Shown here in pieces: positions 9,977 to 21,824 of a stretch of DNA of 64,000 bases. The DNA comes from Methanobacterium sp. UBA176. Its GTDB lineage: Archaea; Methanobacteriota; Methanobacteria; Methanobacteriales; Methanobacteriaceae. Position 1 is the stretch's first letter. The number at the start of each line of letters is the position of its first letter. The notes below the pieces were generated by a model, which was not told the origin of the DNA, ran no database searches, and was given only the letters and a program-made list of their open reading frames with translations. The translations under genes and the position numbers were made by a program. The stretch lies in NCBI GenBank assembly GCA_002505765.1, contig DAVZ01000069.1, positions 1 through 64,000 of the forward strand, read 5' to 3'.

Positions 9977-11134
9977 TTATCTAGTTAAATATTTAATTGC
10001 TTCCTGGAAGTGCACTGCAAACTTCTCCACAAATTCTCGGGGTATAGAAAAGCTTACTCTAAGATATCTGTGTCCGAAAAGCTTACTTGTATAGTTCCCT
10101 TCCCTTGCAAAGATTTTTCTTTTAAGAAGGAACTCAGCAACGTCAACAGGTGCCACGCCAGTTTCATGGATATCTATAGCAAGCATGTTAGCATTTGATG
10201 GATAAACAGGGATAAAAGCGCCTTCTACACTGTCAACAGCTTCTTTAATGATACTCTGATTTGTTCTCGTTGTATCTTTTATTCTGTCGATCCATTTGTT
10301 TTTTGACCGCAAAGCTGCCATGGCTCCTTTTTGGGCAACTACATTTGTTCCCAGATCGTTAATAACAATGTTTCTTACTGAGTTTAAAACATCAGGTGTA
10401 CTTATCATTGCACCGATACGCAGTCCTGCCATTCCATAGATTTTGGAAAAGCTGAAAACTGTCACGGTATGATCTGGAGCGTATTTAGCTGCAAGATGAT
10501 GCTCTCTTGCAAAATCTCTGTAGGTTATATCGTGAAGAAGATAAATATCATTGTCAATGGCCATATCTGCAAATTCTTTGATTTCCTCCTGGGTATAACA
10601 TGATCCGAGTGGGTTTAATGGGTCTACAAGGGATATCAACCTGGTTTTTTTATCCATATTTTGTTTTACAAGTTCTGGTGTTAATTTATACTGGTTTTCG
10701 CTGCTGTAGATTGGAACAGATTTAACATGATCCCCAAATCTTCTTGCAAAGTTATCAATGATAAGATATCCAGGATCACATGTTATAACGTTGTCTGTAG
10801 GCTCTAATATATCGTTCATGCAAAGATAGAGGGATTCTGTACCTCCGGCTGTTATCAGAATATCATTATTTCCATCATTAAGTCCTAAATCTTGAAGTAT
10901 AAGACCTTTGAGCTCAGGAAATCCTTCTGGAGGCGGATATTTGCAGTAATCCTTGTTTTTAATACTATCCATCATCGCGAATGTTATGTCGTTTTCGTCA
11001 TGTAAATGATTTGTGTTTTGACCCATCCATATCATTTGATGGTCATTATAAACGCAGTTAAAGAACTCATTTATAGTTTTATATCCTTTAGGCAGCCTTT
11101 TTGCTGATTTTGCATATTTTTTAGGTGAAATCAT
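9977..11134 (-). CDS. PLP-dependent class I/II aminotransferase
   Basis: 385 aa from the ATG at 11134. A GTG at 11143 is also in frame, but the GTGAG that would be part of it better serves as the binding site for the ATG. Fold type I features are visible: [11 protein letters not shown] for cofactor phosphate binding, the aspartate in [12 protein letters not shown], the Schiff-base lysine in [15 protein letters not shown], and the substrate-carboxylate arginine in YLRVSFSIP. It resembles histidinol-phosphate and aspartate aminotransferases, but the substrate cannot be told from sequence. Genes around it are unrelated. Confidence 0.85.
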   Translation of the reverse strand: MISPKKYAKSAKRLPKGYKTINEFFNCVYNDHQMIWMGQNTNHLHDENDITFAMMDSIKNKDYCKYPPPEGFPELKGLILQDLGLNDGNNDILITAGGTESLYLCMNDILEPTDNVITCDPGYLIIDNFARRFGDHVKSVPIYSSENQYKLTPELVKQNMDKKTRLISLVDPLNPLGSCYTQEEIKEFADMAIDNDIYLLHDITYRDFAREHHLAAKYAPDHTVTVFSFSKIYGMAGLRIGAMISTPDVLNSVRNIVINDLGTNVVAQKGAMAALRSKNKWIDRIKDTTRTNQSIIKEAVDSVEGAFIPVYPSNANMLAIDIHETGVAPVDVAEFLLKRKIFAREGNYTSKLFGHRYLRVSFSIPREFVEKFAVHFQEAIKYLTR

Positions 11135-11335
11135 ACATCTCACAACACATTAAATTATAATGATTTAAAAAGGATTCTAAATGAGTTGAATTATATTAAT
11201 CCCTTTAAATCTATTATTTAAATCGTTGTCTTATTTTATACAGTTATATCTCTTCATAAAATAGTTAACTGTAATTTTTATTTTTAATTAATATAACCTT
11301 TCATCTCTACTAATATTAATAAATAGAGTATTTAA

Positions 11336-12028
11336 TTATTTTAAGCCGCCTTCAACTATTTCGAACCTGACCTTACCTCCCTCAGGTCGTGTTTTATGAC
11401 GCCTTAAAAGTGCATATCTTTCTCCATTTTCTTTTTTAATAAGCTCAATAATATTTTTACTCCAGTATTTCAAAATTGTACCGCCTACAGGCTCTATAAT
11501 ATCCTCCTCATCAAAAACTGAATATATATGATTTGTTATTATTACGGCAATATTATATTTACGCGCAATTTTTGATAGAAGCCCCATCTGTTTTCCCAGG
11601 TCTCTATTGACTTGAGTCTGACCTCCTTCTTTTAATCTATAGAGTGCAACTGCAGAATCAAGAATTATAAGATCTACTTCATTTTCAAATTTGATTATGC
11701 TTTCCACCTTTTTCAGGGCATCGTCCTGCTCCTGGAAATCTGTAGGTTCAAGGACTAATATATTCTCTGCAAATTCATCAAAATCATGACCTGAAATCTG
11801 TTTAATCCTTTCAATTGACAACCCACCCTCAGTATCGATGAATATTGCTTTTTTACCCTTTTTTGCACAATCTACCAGGAGTTTTAGGGCTATATTTGTT
11901 TTACCCGAACCTGGAGGACCGTAAAACTGAGTAATAGCACCTTTTTCAATCCCTCCACCAAGTATGCTGTCTATAGAACACTGTAAAGGTATTTTACTGC
12001 TTCTTTTCATGTTTGATAATGTATTCAA
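11336..12028 (-). CDS. radB: DNA repair and recombination protein RadB
   Basis: 230 aa. The TTG start at 12028 is preceded by GAGGA at the usual distance. It is the RecA/RadA core without an N-terminal DNA-binding domain, as expected for RadB. Walker A is GPPGSGKT (about residue 37) and Walker B is LIILDS. An IITNHIYS segment matches the DNA-binding loop region. RadB is a euryarchaeal RadA paralogue that assists recombination with weak ATPase activity. It stands alone, with about 190 bp to the aminotransferase. Confidence 0.93.
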   Translation of the reverse strand: MNTLSNMKRSSKIPLQCSIDSILGGGIEKGAITQFYGPPGSGKTNIALKLLVDCAKKGKKAIFIDTEGGLSIERIKQISGHDFDEFAENILVLEPTDFQEQDDALKKVESIIKFENEVDLIILDSAVALYRLKEGGQTQVNRDLGKQMGLLSKIARKYNIAVIITNHIYSVFDEEDIIEPVGGTILKYWSKNIIELIKKENGERYALLRRHKTRPEGGKVRFEIVEGGLK

Positions 12029-12368
12029 AGTTAATTCCTCGTATAATTTCTTAATTTTGAGATGTATTGAAAAAATTCTTTGAATTTCTCTTATTAACTG
12101 TATGGGTACTATTATAAAAATAATTTTGTATAATATAATCTGCTTTAAATTGCTTTAAATTGTGATATGCAGATTTTAATGTTTATTAGGAGTTTTTATC
12201 ATGTTAAAATACATAAAAAAAATCATAATAAGCTTTATGAACGAGAACAATGGAAAGTTAAACTTTGCGCTGAGATTTTTTGGTTTTATTATATGTTTTT
12301 AATTATTGTTTCATTCTATTAATGCATGAATAATTATCTGCAAGCGTTAATTATGTTCATGATTTACA
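12029..12368. other. AT-rich intergenic region between radB and the tsaC 3' repeats
   Basis: About 340 bp with no credible ORF. It contains a small tandem repeat (GCTTTAAATT twice near 12150) and T-rich tracts that could end transcription. No RNA gene was recognised. Confidence 0.5.
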
Positions 12369-12530
12369 GTTTAAAAACAGGTATTATAGCTCCGGATCCC
12401 CTTTGACTACATGCTATACAACTTGATACTCATCGTTTAAAAACAGGTATTATAGCTCCGGATCCCCTTTGACTACATGCTATACAACTTGATACTCATC
12501 GTTTAAAAACAGGTATTATAGCTCCGGATC
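12369..12530. CRISPR. CRISPR-like repeat-spacer structure built from the tsaC 3' end (3 repeats, identical spacer twice)
   Basis: Three perfect 30-nt repeats (12369-12398, 12435-12464, 12501-12530; begin GTTTAAAAACAGGTATTATA, end GCTCCGGATC) are separated by two identical 36-nt spacers (12399-12434 and 12465-12500). The 66-nt period is that of the genuine array. The repeat is the last part of the tsaC gene: read in antisense it encodes RSGAIIPVFK. Deleting the two spacer-repeat units restores an uninterrupted gene ending FKL-stop at 12364. Ungapped, the repeat agrees with the array repeat at 15 of 30 positions, including GYTTAAA at its start and TATTNTAG in the middle. Confidence 0.8.
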
Positions 12531-13101
12531 TTAATATTTTCGGTGGAGAAACGGTCATATCTATTACAGTGGAATGAATTCTGTCTCTATAAACTCCAGC
12601 ATCAATGATTAAATCAACTTCATTATCCAGCTGATTTATGATTTCATCAACAGATTCTGGTATCCTTTCCCCAGAAATGTTGGCACTGGTGGTTGTTATT
12701 GGAAATTCCCTCGTAATTTCCATGCATATTTTATTATCGGGAATTCTAACACCTATGGTTTCACCTCCGGCTGTTAAGACTGGTGGAATGTTCTCTTTTT
12801 TATTTAAGATAACTGTGAAGGGACCTGGAAGAAGTTGCTTAATCTGTTTTTCAACCTTTTGGTTCATGTGGGCTATATTTTTAATATCTTCAATTTCAGA
12901 AACGCATACTGAAATCGGCTTATGGAATGATCTTTTTTTAATTTCAAATACTTTTTTAACAGCTTCAGGGTTGAATGCATTTGCACCCAGGCCGTAAATA
13001 GTATCTGTAGGATATATGATTGTGCCTCCATTTTTTAAAATATTAATCGCTGTTTTTATTCCTTTTTCTTGGTTATGCTGGTTAATTTTAATTATTTTCA
13101 T
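12496..13101 (-). CDS. tsaC: threonylcarbamoyl-AMP synthase (TsaC/Sua5/YrdC family)
   Basis: 201 aa from the ATG at 13101; a TTG one codon earlier is possible. The enzyme makes threonylcarbamoyl-AMP from threonine, bicarbonate and ATP for the t6A37 tRNA modification. YrdC-fold signatures are present: TIIYPTDTIYGLG, KKRSFHKPISV (KxR) and TTTSANISG (SxN). This is the short form without the Sua5 C-terminal domain. The final residue and the stop (TGA, 12496-12498) come from the inserted CRISPR-like spacer. The ancestral stop TAA lay at 12364-12366, so the insertion changed only the last amino acid (L to R). Confidence 0.92.
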   Translation of the reverse strand: MKIIKINQHNQEKGIKTAINILKNGGTIIYPTDTIYGLGANAFNPEAVKKVFEIKKRSFHKPISVCVSEIEDIKNIAHMNQKVEKQIKQLLPGPFTVILNKKENIPPVLTAGGETIGVRIPDNKICMEITREFPITTTSANISGERIPESVDEIINQLDNEVDLIIDAGVYRDRIHSTVIDMTVSPPKILRSGAIIPVFKR

Positions 13102-13216
13102 CAAATCACGTTTACCATTAATTTGTCAAGTTATTGGGTTTTATATAAACTATGTGAACATTACGCATTTAACAATACGTACAAAATTATATTTATTGGA
13201 ATTTATAATTAACCAT

Positions 13217-13789
13217 ATGCTCAACAGACTAAGGCCTAAGTTAAAATTCCTGATTGATCCTGTTGCCAAAAGAATTCCCATAGATCCCAATATTCTTACT
13301 GTAATAGGACTTCTTATAAGTGTTTTGTCTGCCTATATGTTTTCACAGCAAGATTTATTGCTTGGATGTATTTTTATAGCCCTTAGCGGCATTGTAGATA
13401 TTCTTGATGGGGCTGTTGCAAGGAATCATTTTACCAGGACACAATTCGGCGGTATTCTGGATTCTACTTCAGATAGATTTGCCGATGCATTCATTTTGAT
13501 TGGTATAATATATGGGGGATATGTTGATTGGTTTGTCGGGTCACTGGCTATTGTTGCATCTTTAAGCGTTAGCTACGTTAGGGCCAGAATAGAAGCAGAG
13601 GGTGTAATGGGTAATGTTGGGATAGCTGAACGAGCTGAACGTCTTTTCATTCTGATTGCCGGTGTTCTTTTAAGTATTATTTTCAATTTAGATATTTTCA
13701 TTTATTATGCAGTTATTTTAATAGTTGTACTGGGCTATTTAACAGTTTTACAAAGAGTATATCATGCATGGAAGCAATTAAAAGATTAA
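13217..13789 (+). CDS. archaetidylinositol phosphate synthase-like CDP-alcohol phosphotransferase
   Basis: 190 aa from the ATG at 13217. An open frame reaches back to 13016 but overlaps tsaC and lacks family features. The catalytic CDP-alcohol phosphotransferase motif D-x2-DG-x2-AR-x8-G-x3-D-x3-D is complete (DILDGAVARNHFTRTQFGG, then ILDSTSD). About five or six hydrophobic segments indicate a membrane enzyme. Methanogen homologues join CDP-archaeol and inositol phosphate in polar lipid synthesis. No Shine-Dalgarno is visible, so a leaderless message is possible. Downstream genes follow closely. Confidence 0.85.
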   Translation: MLNRLRPKLKFLIDPVAKRIPIDPNILTVIGLLISVLSAYMFSQQDLLLGCIFIALSGIVDILDGAVARNHFTRTQFGGILDSTSDRFADAFILIGIIYGGYVDWFVGSLAIVASLSVSYVRARIEAEGVMGNVGIAERAERLFILIAGVLLSIIFNLDIFIYYAVILIVVLGYLTVLQRVYHAWKQLKD

Positions 13790-13815
13790 GATATAATTAT
13801 CAGGAAAAAGATATC

Positions 13816-14061
13816 ATGGATCATGAAAATGACATTGTAAATCGTATTAAAAAGGATATTGAATTATTTACAAAAAATATAAAAGAAATAGAATCAATAG
13901 ATTTAGATGAAAATGAAGTTGAGATAATCCAAAGGGCCGAAAGCTACTTTGCTGATACTCAATACTACCTTGAAAAACATGATTTTGTTACATCTTTTGG
14001 CTGCATAACATATGCTCATGGATTGCTTGATGCAATTCGGCTGTTTCATGGTTTAATATAA
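13816..14061 (+). CDS. DUF357 family protein
   Basis: 81 aa from ATG 13816. An in-frame ATG at 13768 would overlap the previous gene by 22 nt. The protein is a small helical bundle: an acidic N-terminal helix, then AESYFADTQYYLEKHDFVTSFGCITYAHGLLDA, which fits the archaeal DUF357 family. Function is unknown. Its stop overlaps an ATG at 14061, which suggests translation coupled to the DUF47 gene. Confidence 0.75.
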   Translation: MDHENDIVNRIKKDIELFTKNIKEIESIDLDENEVEIIQRAESYFADTQYYLEKHDFVTSFGCITYAHGLLDAIRLFHGLI

Positions 14062-14093
14062 TGAATAGCCCATTACTAAAAAAAAGGGATATG

Positions 14094-14750
14094 ATGAAGA
14101 GATTTTTTGTAAAAGAAACAGATGTTGAGAAATATTCTAAACTGCATGTTGAACTGGTTTATGCATGTGTAAGTAAATTAAAAGATGTTATTGAACATTT
14201 TTGTGAAGGAAAATTTGACCTGGTTGATGCAGAAGTTGAAGAGGTAAGTAAACTTGAACATGAGGCCGATGAGATAAGGAGAAAAATGGAAATAGAATTT
14301 TATCACGGTGCTTTTTTACCCTTTGATAGGGAAGACAGAATAATTCTTGCAGAACTTGTGGACACTGTTTCAGATGCATCCCAATCAGCGGCTTATGCAA
14401 TATCCCTTGGAAAAATTAATTTTCCTCAAAGCTTCGATGAAGACTTTAAAGAACTTACTGAGAAATCCTTTGAAACAGTTGCTGTACTTAGAGATTGTAT
14501 ATCAATGCTTGATACGGATTTAAGTGCTGCACTTGCTAAGGCACACGAAGTAGAGAAAAAAGAAGAAGAGGGAGATATTATTGAAAGAAGAATAGTCCGT
14601 AAACTCTATGATGCCTACAGAAAAAAGGAAATCAGTATTTTAAAGTTTTTAGAACTTAAAAATATTACTGAAAAAATAGGAAATATTGCAGATCGCGCTG
14701 AAGATGCCTCTGATAGGGTACCTATTATTGTGGCCAAAAGAAGAGGTTAA
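14094..14750 (+). CDS. DUF47 / PhoU-like protein (TIGR00153 family)
   Basis: 218 aa from ATG 14094, which gives the usual family N-terminus MKRFFVKETDVEKY. Alternative in-frame ATGs lie at 14091 and 14061. It is all-helical and acidic, with the PhoU-like repeats EVSKLEHEADEIRRKME and AHEVEKKEEEGDIIERRI; their E/D clusters bind metals in the family. DUF47 proteins are thought to regulate Pit-type phosphate transporters, but no transporter gene is adjacent here. Confidence 0.85.
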   Translation: MKRFFVKETDVEKYSKLHVELVYACVSKLKDVIEHFCEGKFDLVDAEVEEVSKLEHEADEIRRKMEIEFYHGAFLPFDREDRIILAELVDTVSDASQSAAYAISLGKINFPQSFDEDFKELTEKSFETVAVLRDCISMLDTDLSAALAKAHEVEKKEEEGDIIERRIVRKLYDAYRKKEISILKFLELKNITEKIGNIADRAEDASDRVPIIVAKRRG

Positions 14751-14793
14751 TCTATTAGTTATTATTTTAAGTATTGAATATGCCATAAAATCC

Positions 14794-15471
14794 ATGCAAT
14801 TTAAAAACAAAAAGATTGAAGAAGCAGCCTATGATTTAAGATTTCTTCTTAACAGAAAATACAGAAAAAAGAATGCCCTCGAATTTGTTTCAAATAAATA
14901 CCTTCTAAACAAGCAGGAAAGGAATTTTCTTGCCAGATCAGTTTTTTCTGAATTAAAATCAGATGAAAGGAGAAATAAAATAGTTAATATTGAAGAAATA
15001 GAGGGTAAATTAATAATTTTAGATGGATATAATCTCCTTATTACTGTAGAAAGTATTTTATTGGACAATTTTGATTCAATTATTTTATGCGATGATGGAG
15101 TTATTAGAGATTTAAATGCTGTTTTTGGAAAATATACGTTTGATAAATTCACTGAACCTGCATTAATACAAATTTTTACTTTAATAAGCAACTTTAAACC
15201 TTCAAAAGTTGTTATTTTCCTTGACAGCCCTGTAAGTTTTAGTGGTGAACTTGCAATGCTTATAAAGAATATTATGGATGATATTGGAATTAAAGGAGAA
15301 GTGAAACTTTCCAAAAATGTTGATAAGGAAATTAAATTCCTTGCACGAAAAGAAAAAGGAATTGTAGCCACAAGCGATAGTGCAATAATAGATAAAGTGG
15401 ATAAATTTGTAGATATACCTCTTTATATTTTAAAAAACAGGAATCAGAGAATAATTTTCCATATATATTAA
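14794..15471 (+). CDS. DUF434/DUF5616-type protein
   Basis: 225 aa from ATG 14794. The first part (AAYDLRFLLNRKYRKKNALEFVSNKY) is the helical DUF434 region. The second part (IEGKLIILDGYNLLITVES, DDGVIRDL, VVIFLDSPVSFSG, IVATSDSAIID) looks like a PIN/NYN-type fold with conserved Asp and Asn residues and fits DUF5616. A nuclease role is plausible but not shown. The gene begins about 40 nt after DUF47 in the same direction. Confidence 0.7.
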   Translation: MQFKNKKIEEAAYDLRFLLNRKYRKKNALEFVSNKYLLNKQERNFLARSVFSELKSDERRNKIVNIEEIEGKLIILDGYNLLITVESILLDNFDSIILCDDGVIRDLNAVFGKYTFDKFTEPALIQIFTLISNFKPSKVVIFLDSPVSFSGELAMLIKNIMDDIGIKGEVKLSKNVDKEIKFLARKEKGIVATSDSAIIDKVDKFVDIPLYILKNRNQRIIFHIY

Positions 15472-15584
15472 TTTAAAACTTAAATAGTTAAAAACACATC
15501 TTGTTTAATCCCTTAAAATTAAGAGGATATAAAAACTATATAATCATAAGAATAAATATATAATTAATAAAGACCGGTGATAAA

Positions 15585-15929
15585 ATGGAATCTAATGATG
15601 AATTATATAAGGAAAAGGTAGGTCATGAACTTAAATCAAGAATGGAATGGTTCAAACAGGCATTGGCTGATGAAGATAAACGAGAAGAGCTCCATGAAAG
15701 TATTCAAGGATCTGAAATAATTATTCGCCTTGAAATATTTCTTCCTTCAGACAATCCTGAGAATTTTATGGATGGGCTATATTTATACATCAATAACACT
15801 GGAGAGATCGTTGATGCAGATTATTACTTTAGAGATTCCTGTAATGGAGCAATTACCAGAGTAGAGGAAGATGATCTTCAGGTTGTAAGGGATCTGTTTC
15901 AGGATGCATTTTCATTAGAAATAGAATAA
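15585..15929 (+). CDS. uncharacterised acidic protein (114 aa)
   Basis: The ATG is preceded by GGTGAT. The product is acidic and soluble, with no membrane segment or metal motif. It has an N-terminal helical half (KSRMEWFKQALADEDKREEL) and a mixed half (IIIRLEIFLPSDNPENFMDGLYLYIN). I do not recognise the family. The good binding site and codon use support a real gene. Confidence 0.6.
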   Translation: MESNDELYKEKVGHELKSRMEWFKQALADEDKREELHESIQGSEIIIRLEIFLPSDNPENFMDGLYLYINNTGEIVDADYYFRDSCNGAITRVEEDDLQVVRDLFQDAFSLEIE

Positions 15930-16358
15930 AATGATTAATTAAATTATTATCTAAATTATTTATTACAGTGAATAATCAAATGTTTTAAACTTTCCAATTC
16001 TATAATTAACGTATCGTGCTTTAAACAAACGTGATTTATTGAATTATCCAAAAATAATTTGTGTAATAAGTTATGTTACTCTCTATAAATAATGAAGTAA
16101 TTTAGAATTCAAATTAAATAAATCAATAATAATTCAAGAATTAATATTTAATAATTTTAAATTAGTTTTAAATGTATAACCAATAAATAAAATATTATAA
16201 AAAAATGGACATAATATCAACCATATTTAACTTATGTAACTTGAACACATTTTAAATAAATACATTTATAGAAGTCAGGTCTTCTAGGTTGGAATTTATG
16301 GATTTATAAAGATAATATGAATCAGTTGATTAACTAAAAATATGCATGGAGGGTTGAA
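15930..16358. other. AT-rich intergenic region
   Basis: About 430 bp, very AT-rich, with no credible ORF, RNA gene or repeat seen. The promoter of the next operon should lie near its right end; a T/A-rich box at about 16300-16312 is a weak candidate. Confidence 0.5.
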
Positions 16359-16869
<511 letters not shown>

Positions 16870-16880
<11 letters not shown>

Positions 16881-18042
16881 TTCATCACTTGATGAGGTAA
16901 GAAAAAGGGAAAACTCATTTAAAGTAATCCATTCTATATTAAAAAAGTATGGAAGGAAGAATTTTTACGACTTAACAGGACTTGCTGGGGGATTTAATTT
17001 AAATCCTGAGGATATTGATCTTCTTGAAACCTACGCCGGACCTGCAATATTTGAAAGCCAATTGCAGAGGGCAGGAAAGCAGCATCTTGGTGGGGAAAAA
17101 ATACTGGCTTTTAACAGAACTACAGCAGGGATTCTGGCAACTATATTAGCTCTTGTAAAGCCTGGTCATGAGGTTATTCATTATCTACCCAGGAAACCAT
17201 CTCATCCATCCATCCCAAGAAGTACTCAACTTGTTGGAGCTTCTTACAGGGAATTTGATGATATAAATGACTTTAAAGTCCAGGAAAACACTTCTTTAGT
17301 TATAATCACCGGTTCAACAATGGATCATGACATAATAAACCAGGATGAATTTTCATGCATAATAACAACTTCAAAATCAAAAAATATCCCTGTTTTTGTT
17401 GATGATGCCTCTGGGGCAAGGTTAAGAACGGTGATCTACAATCAACCTAAAGCTATGGACATGGGTGCCGATATCGTTATTACAAGCACTGATAAGTTAA
17501 TGGACGGTCCAAGGGCAGGACTTATGTCTGGAAAGAAGGAAATTATAGATTTAATAAAAACCAGAGCCAATCAGTTTGGTCTTGAAGCACAAAGCTCAAC
17601 TGTAGTTAGTATTATAAGGGCTATACAGAAATTCAGTGGAGAAAGAATGCTTGAAGCTGTCAATAAGAAACATGAAGTTTATGAAGCTTTGAAAGATGAT
17701 ATTGTTAGTGTTAGGGAAACACCAACAGGTATAATGATTTATGCAGATGATTTAGTTCAGGAATTAAGAATAAAAGGTATTGATACAGATTTTACATCTG
17801 CTGATGTTTCATGTGTATTTGCAGCACTTCTCCTGAGAAACCACCATATTTTGACCATTCCTGCTGTTGGAATGCCTGGCGCATCTACGAATTTAAGAAT
17901 CGATCTTGCATCTCACGATGCAGAACGTATTGAAACTGATTACATTATTAAAGCAATTATTGAAACTTTTTCCCATCTTGGAGAGATAGTAAATTATAAA
18001 TCTGCATGTGAACTTATATTATACGATGATGATCTAACATAA
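16870..18042 (+). CDS. SelA-like PLP-dependent enzyme (TIGR03576, UPF0425)
   Basis: 390 aa. Fold type I PLP enzyme related to selenocysteine synthase Sel[22 protein letters not shown] is the cofactor-binding loop, [12 protein letters not shown] carries the ring-stacking Asp, and [15 protein letters not shown] carries the Schiff-base Lys. It is a methanogen-specific family of unsettled function. The gene overlaps the NYN gene upstream. The last ~20 residues are acidic. Confidence 0.85.
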
Positions 18043-18088
18043 TTCTTATAAAGTTCATTTTAAGTATTTTAAAGGGTATTGTGGGTAA

Positions 18089-19102
18089 ATGATTGAAATC
18101 GATGGTTCTTACGGTGAAGGAGGAGGATCTATAGTAAGGATGTCTGTTGCTCTTTCAGCTTTAACCTTAAAACCCATACATATACAGAATATACGTGCAA
18201 ACAGGCCAAAACCTGGTTTAATGCCTCAACATTTCAATTCTGTAAGGGCAGTTGCCCAATTATCCCGGGCTAAAATTGATAAATTAAATACAGGGTCATC
18301 AGAAATCTTTTTTAAGCCTGAAAGTATTGAGGGAGGGAAATTCCAGATTGACATAAAGACTGCAGGGAGCATTACCATGGTTCTCCAGGCTTTTATGATA
18401 CCAGCTGCATTTGCAAGTTCTCCTGTTGAAATCACAGTTAAAGGTGGAACAGATGTTAGATGGTCGCCATCCATTGATTATTTTCAAAATATCACCTTAA
18501 AAATCCTGAAATGTATGGGATATAACGCAAAAATAGATTTAATCCGTAGAGGACATTATCCACGTGGCGGTGGTATAGTTGAGGTAAAAATCAAACCTAT
18601 CACTAAATTAAAACCTGTAAAACTCACTGATCTTAAATTTGATAAAATCAGAGGAATATCTCATGCCGTAAATCTGCCTGAACACGTTGCTTTAAGACAG
18701 GCAGATGCTGCAAAAGAGCTACTTAAAAACGGTGGAATTGAATCTGATATCAAAATTGAACATTCTGATAATGCCATAGGTCCTGGATCTGGAATTACTC
18801 TATGGACTGATGGAAACATTCCTGTTGGAGGAAGTTTTATCGGTGAACGCGGATTAAGGGCGGAAAAGGTTGGTAAAAAAGCTGCAGAAGAGATTTTATA
18901 TCATATATCCAAAGCTGCGGCCCTTGATAAATATATGGGGGATCAGATTATACCATATCTGGCAATTGCCACTAATTCAACCGTAAAAATTGCTGAATTA
19001 ACAGAACATGCCCTTACAAATATTTATGTGGTTGAAAAGATAATGAACAAAAATTTTAAAATTCAAGGAAGTACTGGCCAAATTGCCACAGTTAAAGTTT
19101 AA
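18089..19102 (+). CDS. rtcA: RNA 3'-terminal phosphate cyclase
   Basis: 337 aa, the normal length. The enzyme converts RNA 3'-phosphate ends into 2',3'-cyclic phosphate with ATP. Diagnostic parts: GSYGEGGGSIVRMSVALSAL at the N-terminus, HYPRGGGIVEVKI in the middle, and the active-site histidine near the C-terminus in ELTEHALTN. No strong ribosome binding site is seen. It follows the SelA-like gene by 46 nt and is convergent with birA. Confidence 0.95.
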   Translation: MIEIDGSYGEGGGSIVRMSVALSALTLKPIHIQNIRANRPKPGLMPQHFNSVRAVAQLSRAKIDKLNTGSSEIFFKPESIEGGKFQIDIKTAGSITMVLQAFMIPAAFASSPVEITVKGGTDVRWSPSIDYFQNITLKILKCMGYNAKIDLIRRGHYPRGGGIVEVKIKPITKLKPVKLTDLKFDKIRGISHAVNLPEHVALRQADAAKELLKNGGIESDIKIEHSDNAIGPGSGITLWTDGNIPVGGSFIGERGLRAEKVGKKAAEEILYHISKAAALDKYMGDQIIPYLAIATNSTVKIAELTEHALTNIYVVEKIMNKNFKIQGSTGQIATVKV

Positions 19103-19148
19103 ATTAACTCCAATTACCATTACTACTTTTAAAATTATATAATAATCT

Positions 19149-20135
19149 CTAAAATACGGGCTTTAACTCATCTACATGTCTGCACTCCCCAGAGATGATC
19201 TTTCTTAGGGATCCATCTTTAAGTTCTAAAATTAGTGCTCCTTCGCTATTTACGCCCACTGCTTCTCCCTGAACGATTTCAGTACCTTTTCTAATTTCAA
19301 CATTGTTTCCAATTGTTTTTGAATATTTACGCCACTTCTGGAGTATTTTCTGGAAATTTCCCTGGTTGAATTCGTTGTACATTTTTTCAAAGTTTTCCAG
19401 GAATTTTCTAACCAGTTTCATGCGTGATATTTCTTTTTCTAAGACGCTTTTAAGGGAAGTGGTTTCTTCTCTTAATTCTGGAGGTAGAAGATCCAGATCT
19501 ACGTTGGCATCAATCCCAATTCCTGCAATTATATAATCAATTGAGTCTCTTTCGGTGCTTATCTCTGTTAATATGCCGCAAACTTTTTTATCCTCTATTA
19601 AAATGTCGTTGGGCCATTTGATACCCACTTCAATTCCATATTCTTCCCCAATGGTTTTTGCAGCCGCAACACCGGCAGTAAAGGTCAATTGAGGAGCATT
19701 TATAGGCAATGTATCAGGTCTAAGGATAATGGACATCCATGCACCTCCTATGGGCGAAATCCAAGGCTTACCTCCCCTTCCTTTTCCCTTCCTCTGTTTT
19801 TCAGCTATTACAATGGTTCCTTCAGGTGCACCTTCCATGGCTAATCCTTTGGCAACTTCGTTAGTTGAATCAACTTCCCAGAAATAGTGGATTTCTTTTC
19901 CAATATAACTTGTATTCAAGGCATCTTTAAGTTTATGTGGAAGTATCAATGTTAATTCATCTTGAAGCAGAACCTCGTTTTCATTTGAACACTCGATATT
20001 GTACCCTTCATTTATTAAAGATTTAATATGTTCAAAAACGCTTGATTGCGGAATTTCGAGTTTTGAAGAAATTTCATCAACAGGAATATATTCTCCTTTC
20101 CTTTCATAAAGTGTTTCCAGTACTTTATTTTTCAT
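19149..20135 (-). CDS. birA: biotin-protein ligase with N-terminal winged helix (BirA)
   Basis: 328 aa. Residues 1-60 form a winged helix (VDEISSKLEIPQSSVFEHIKSL). The ligase domain has GRGGKPWISPIGGAWMS for biotinyl-AMP binding and GIKWPNDI. A small SH3-like C-terminal domain follows. It attaches biotin to the PycB carrier protein and may also repress transcription. It starts 27 nt after pycA on the same strand, a pairing seen in Methanobacteriales. Confidence 0.94.
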   Translation of the reverse strand: MKNKVLETLYERKGEYIPVDEISSKLEIPQSSVFEHIKSLINEGYNIECSNENEVLLQDELTLILPHKLKDALNTSYIGKEIHYFWEVDSTNEVAKGLAMEGAPEGTIVIAEKQRKGKGRGGKPWISPIGGAWMSIILRPDTLPINAPQLTFTAGVAAAKTIGEEYGIEVGIKWPNDILIEDKKVCGILTEISTERDSIDYIIAGIGIDANVDLDLLPPELREETTSLKSVLEKEISRMKLVRKFLENFEKMYNEFNQGNFQKILQKWRKYSKTIGNNVEIRKGTEIVQGEAVGVNSEGALILELKDGSLRKIISGECRHVDELKPVF

Positions 20136-20162
20136 TTTACCACTCCTTATATGGCTAATTTA

Positions 20163-21659
<1,497 letters not shown>

Positions 21660-21824
21660 GATATCGCCTCTAGTATTATCTGGAAGTTTAAGATAAACTT
21701 TGCAATCATTTTTTATACAGATTTATTTATTCTTATCATTTATTTCTATTATAATTATTATCCTAACTATATTTATTTCATTATATTTCATAATAATATA
21801 TTAAATCTAATATATGTTGTTAAA

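Noticed and set aside
13016..13216. N-terminal extension of the CDP-alcohol phosphotransferase
   Set aside because: It overlaps tsaC antisense and lacks conserved features; the family starts at 13217.
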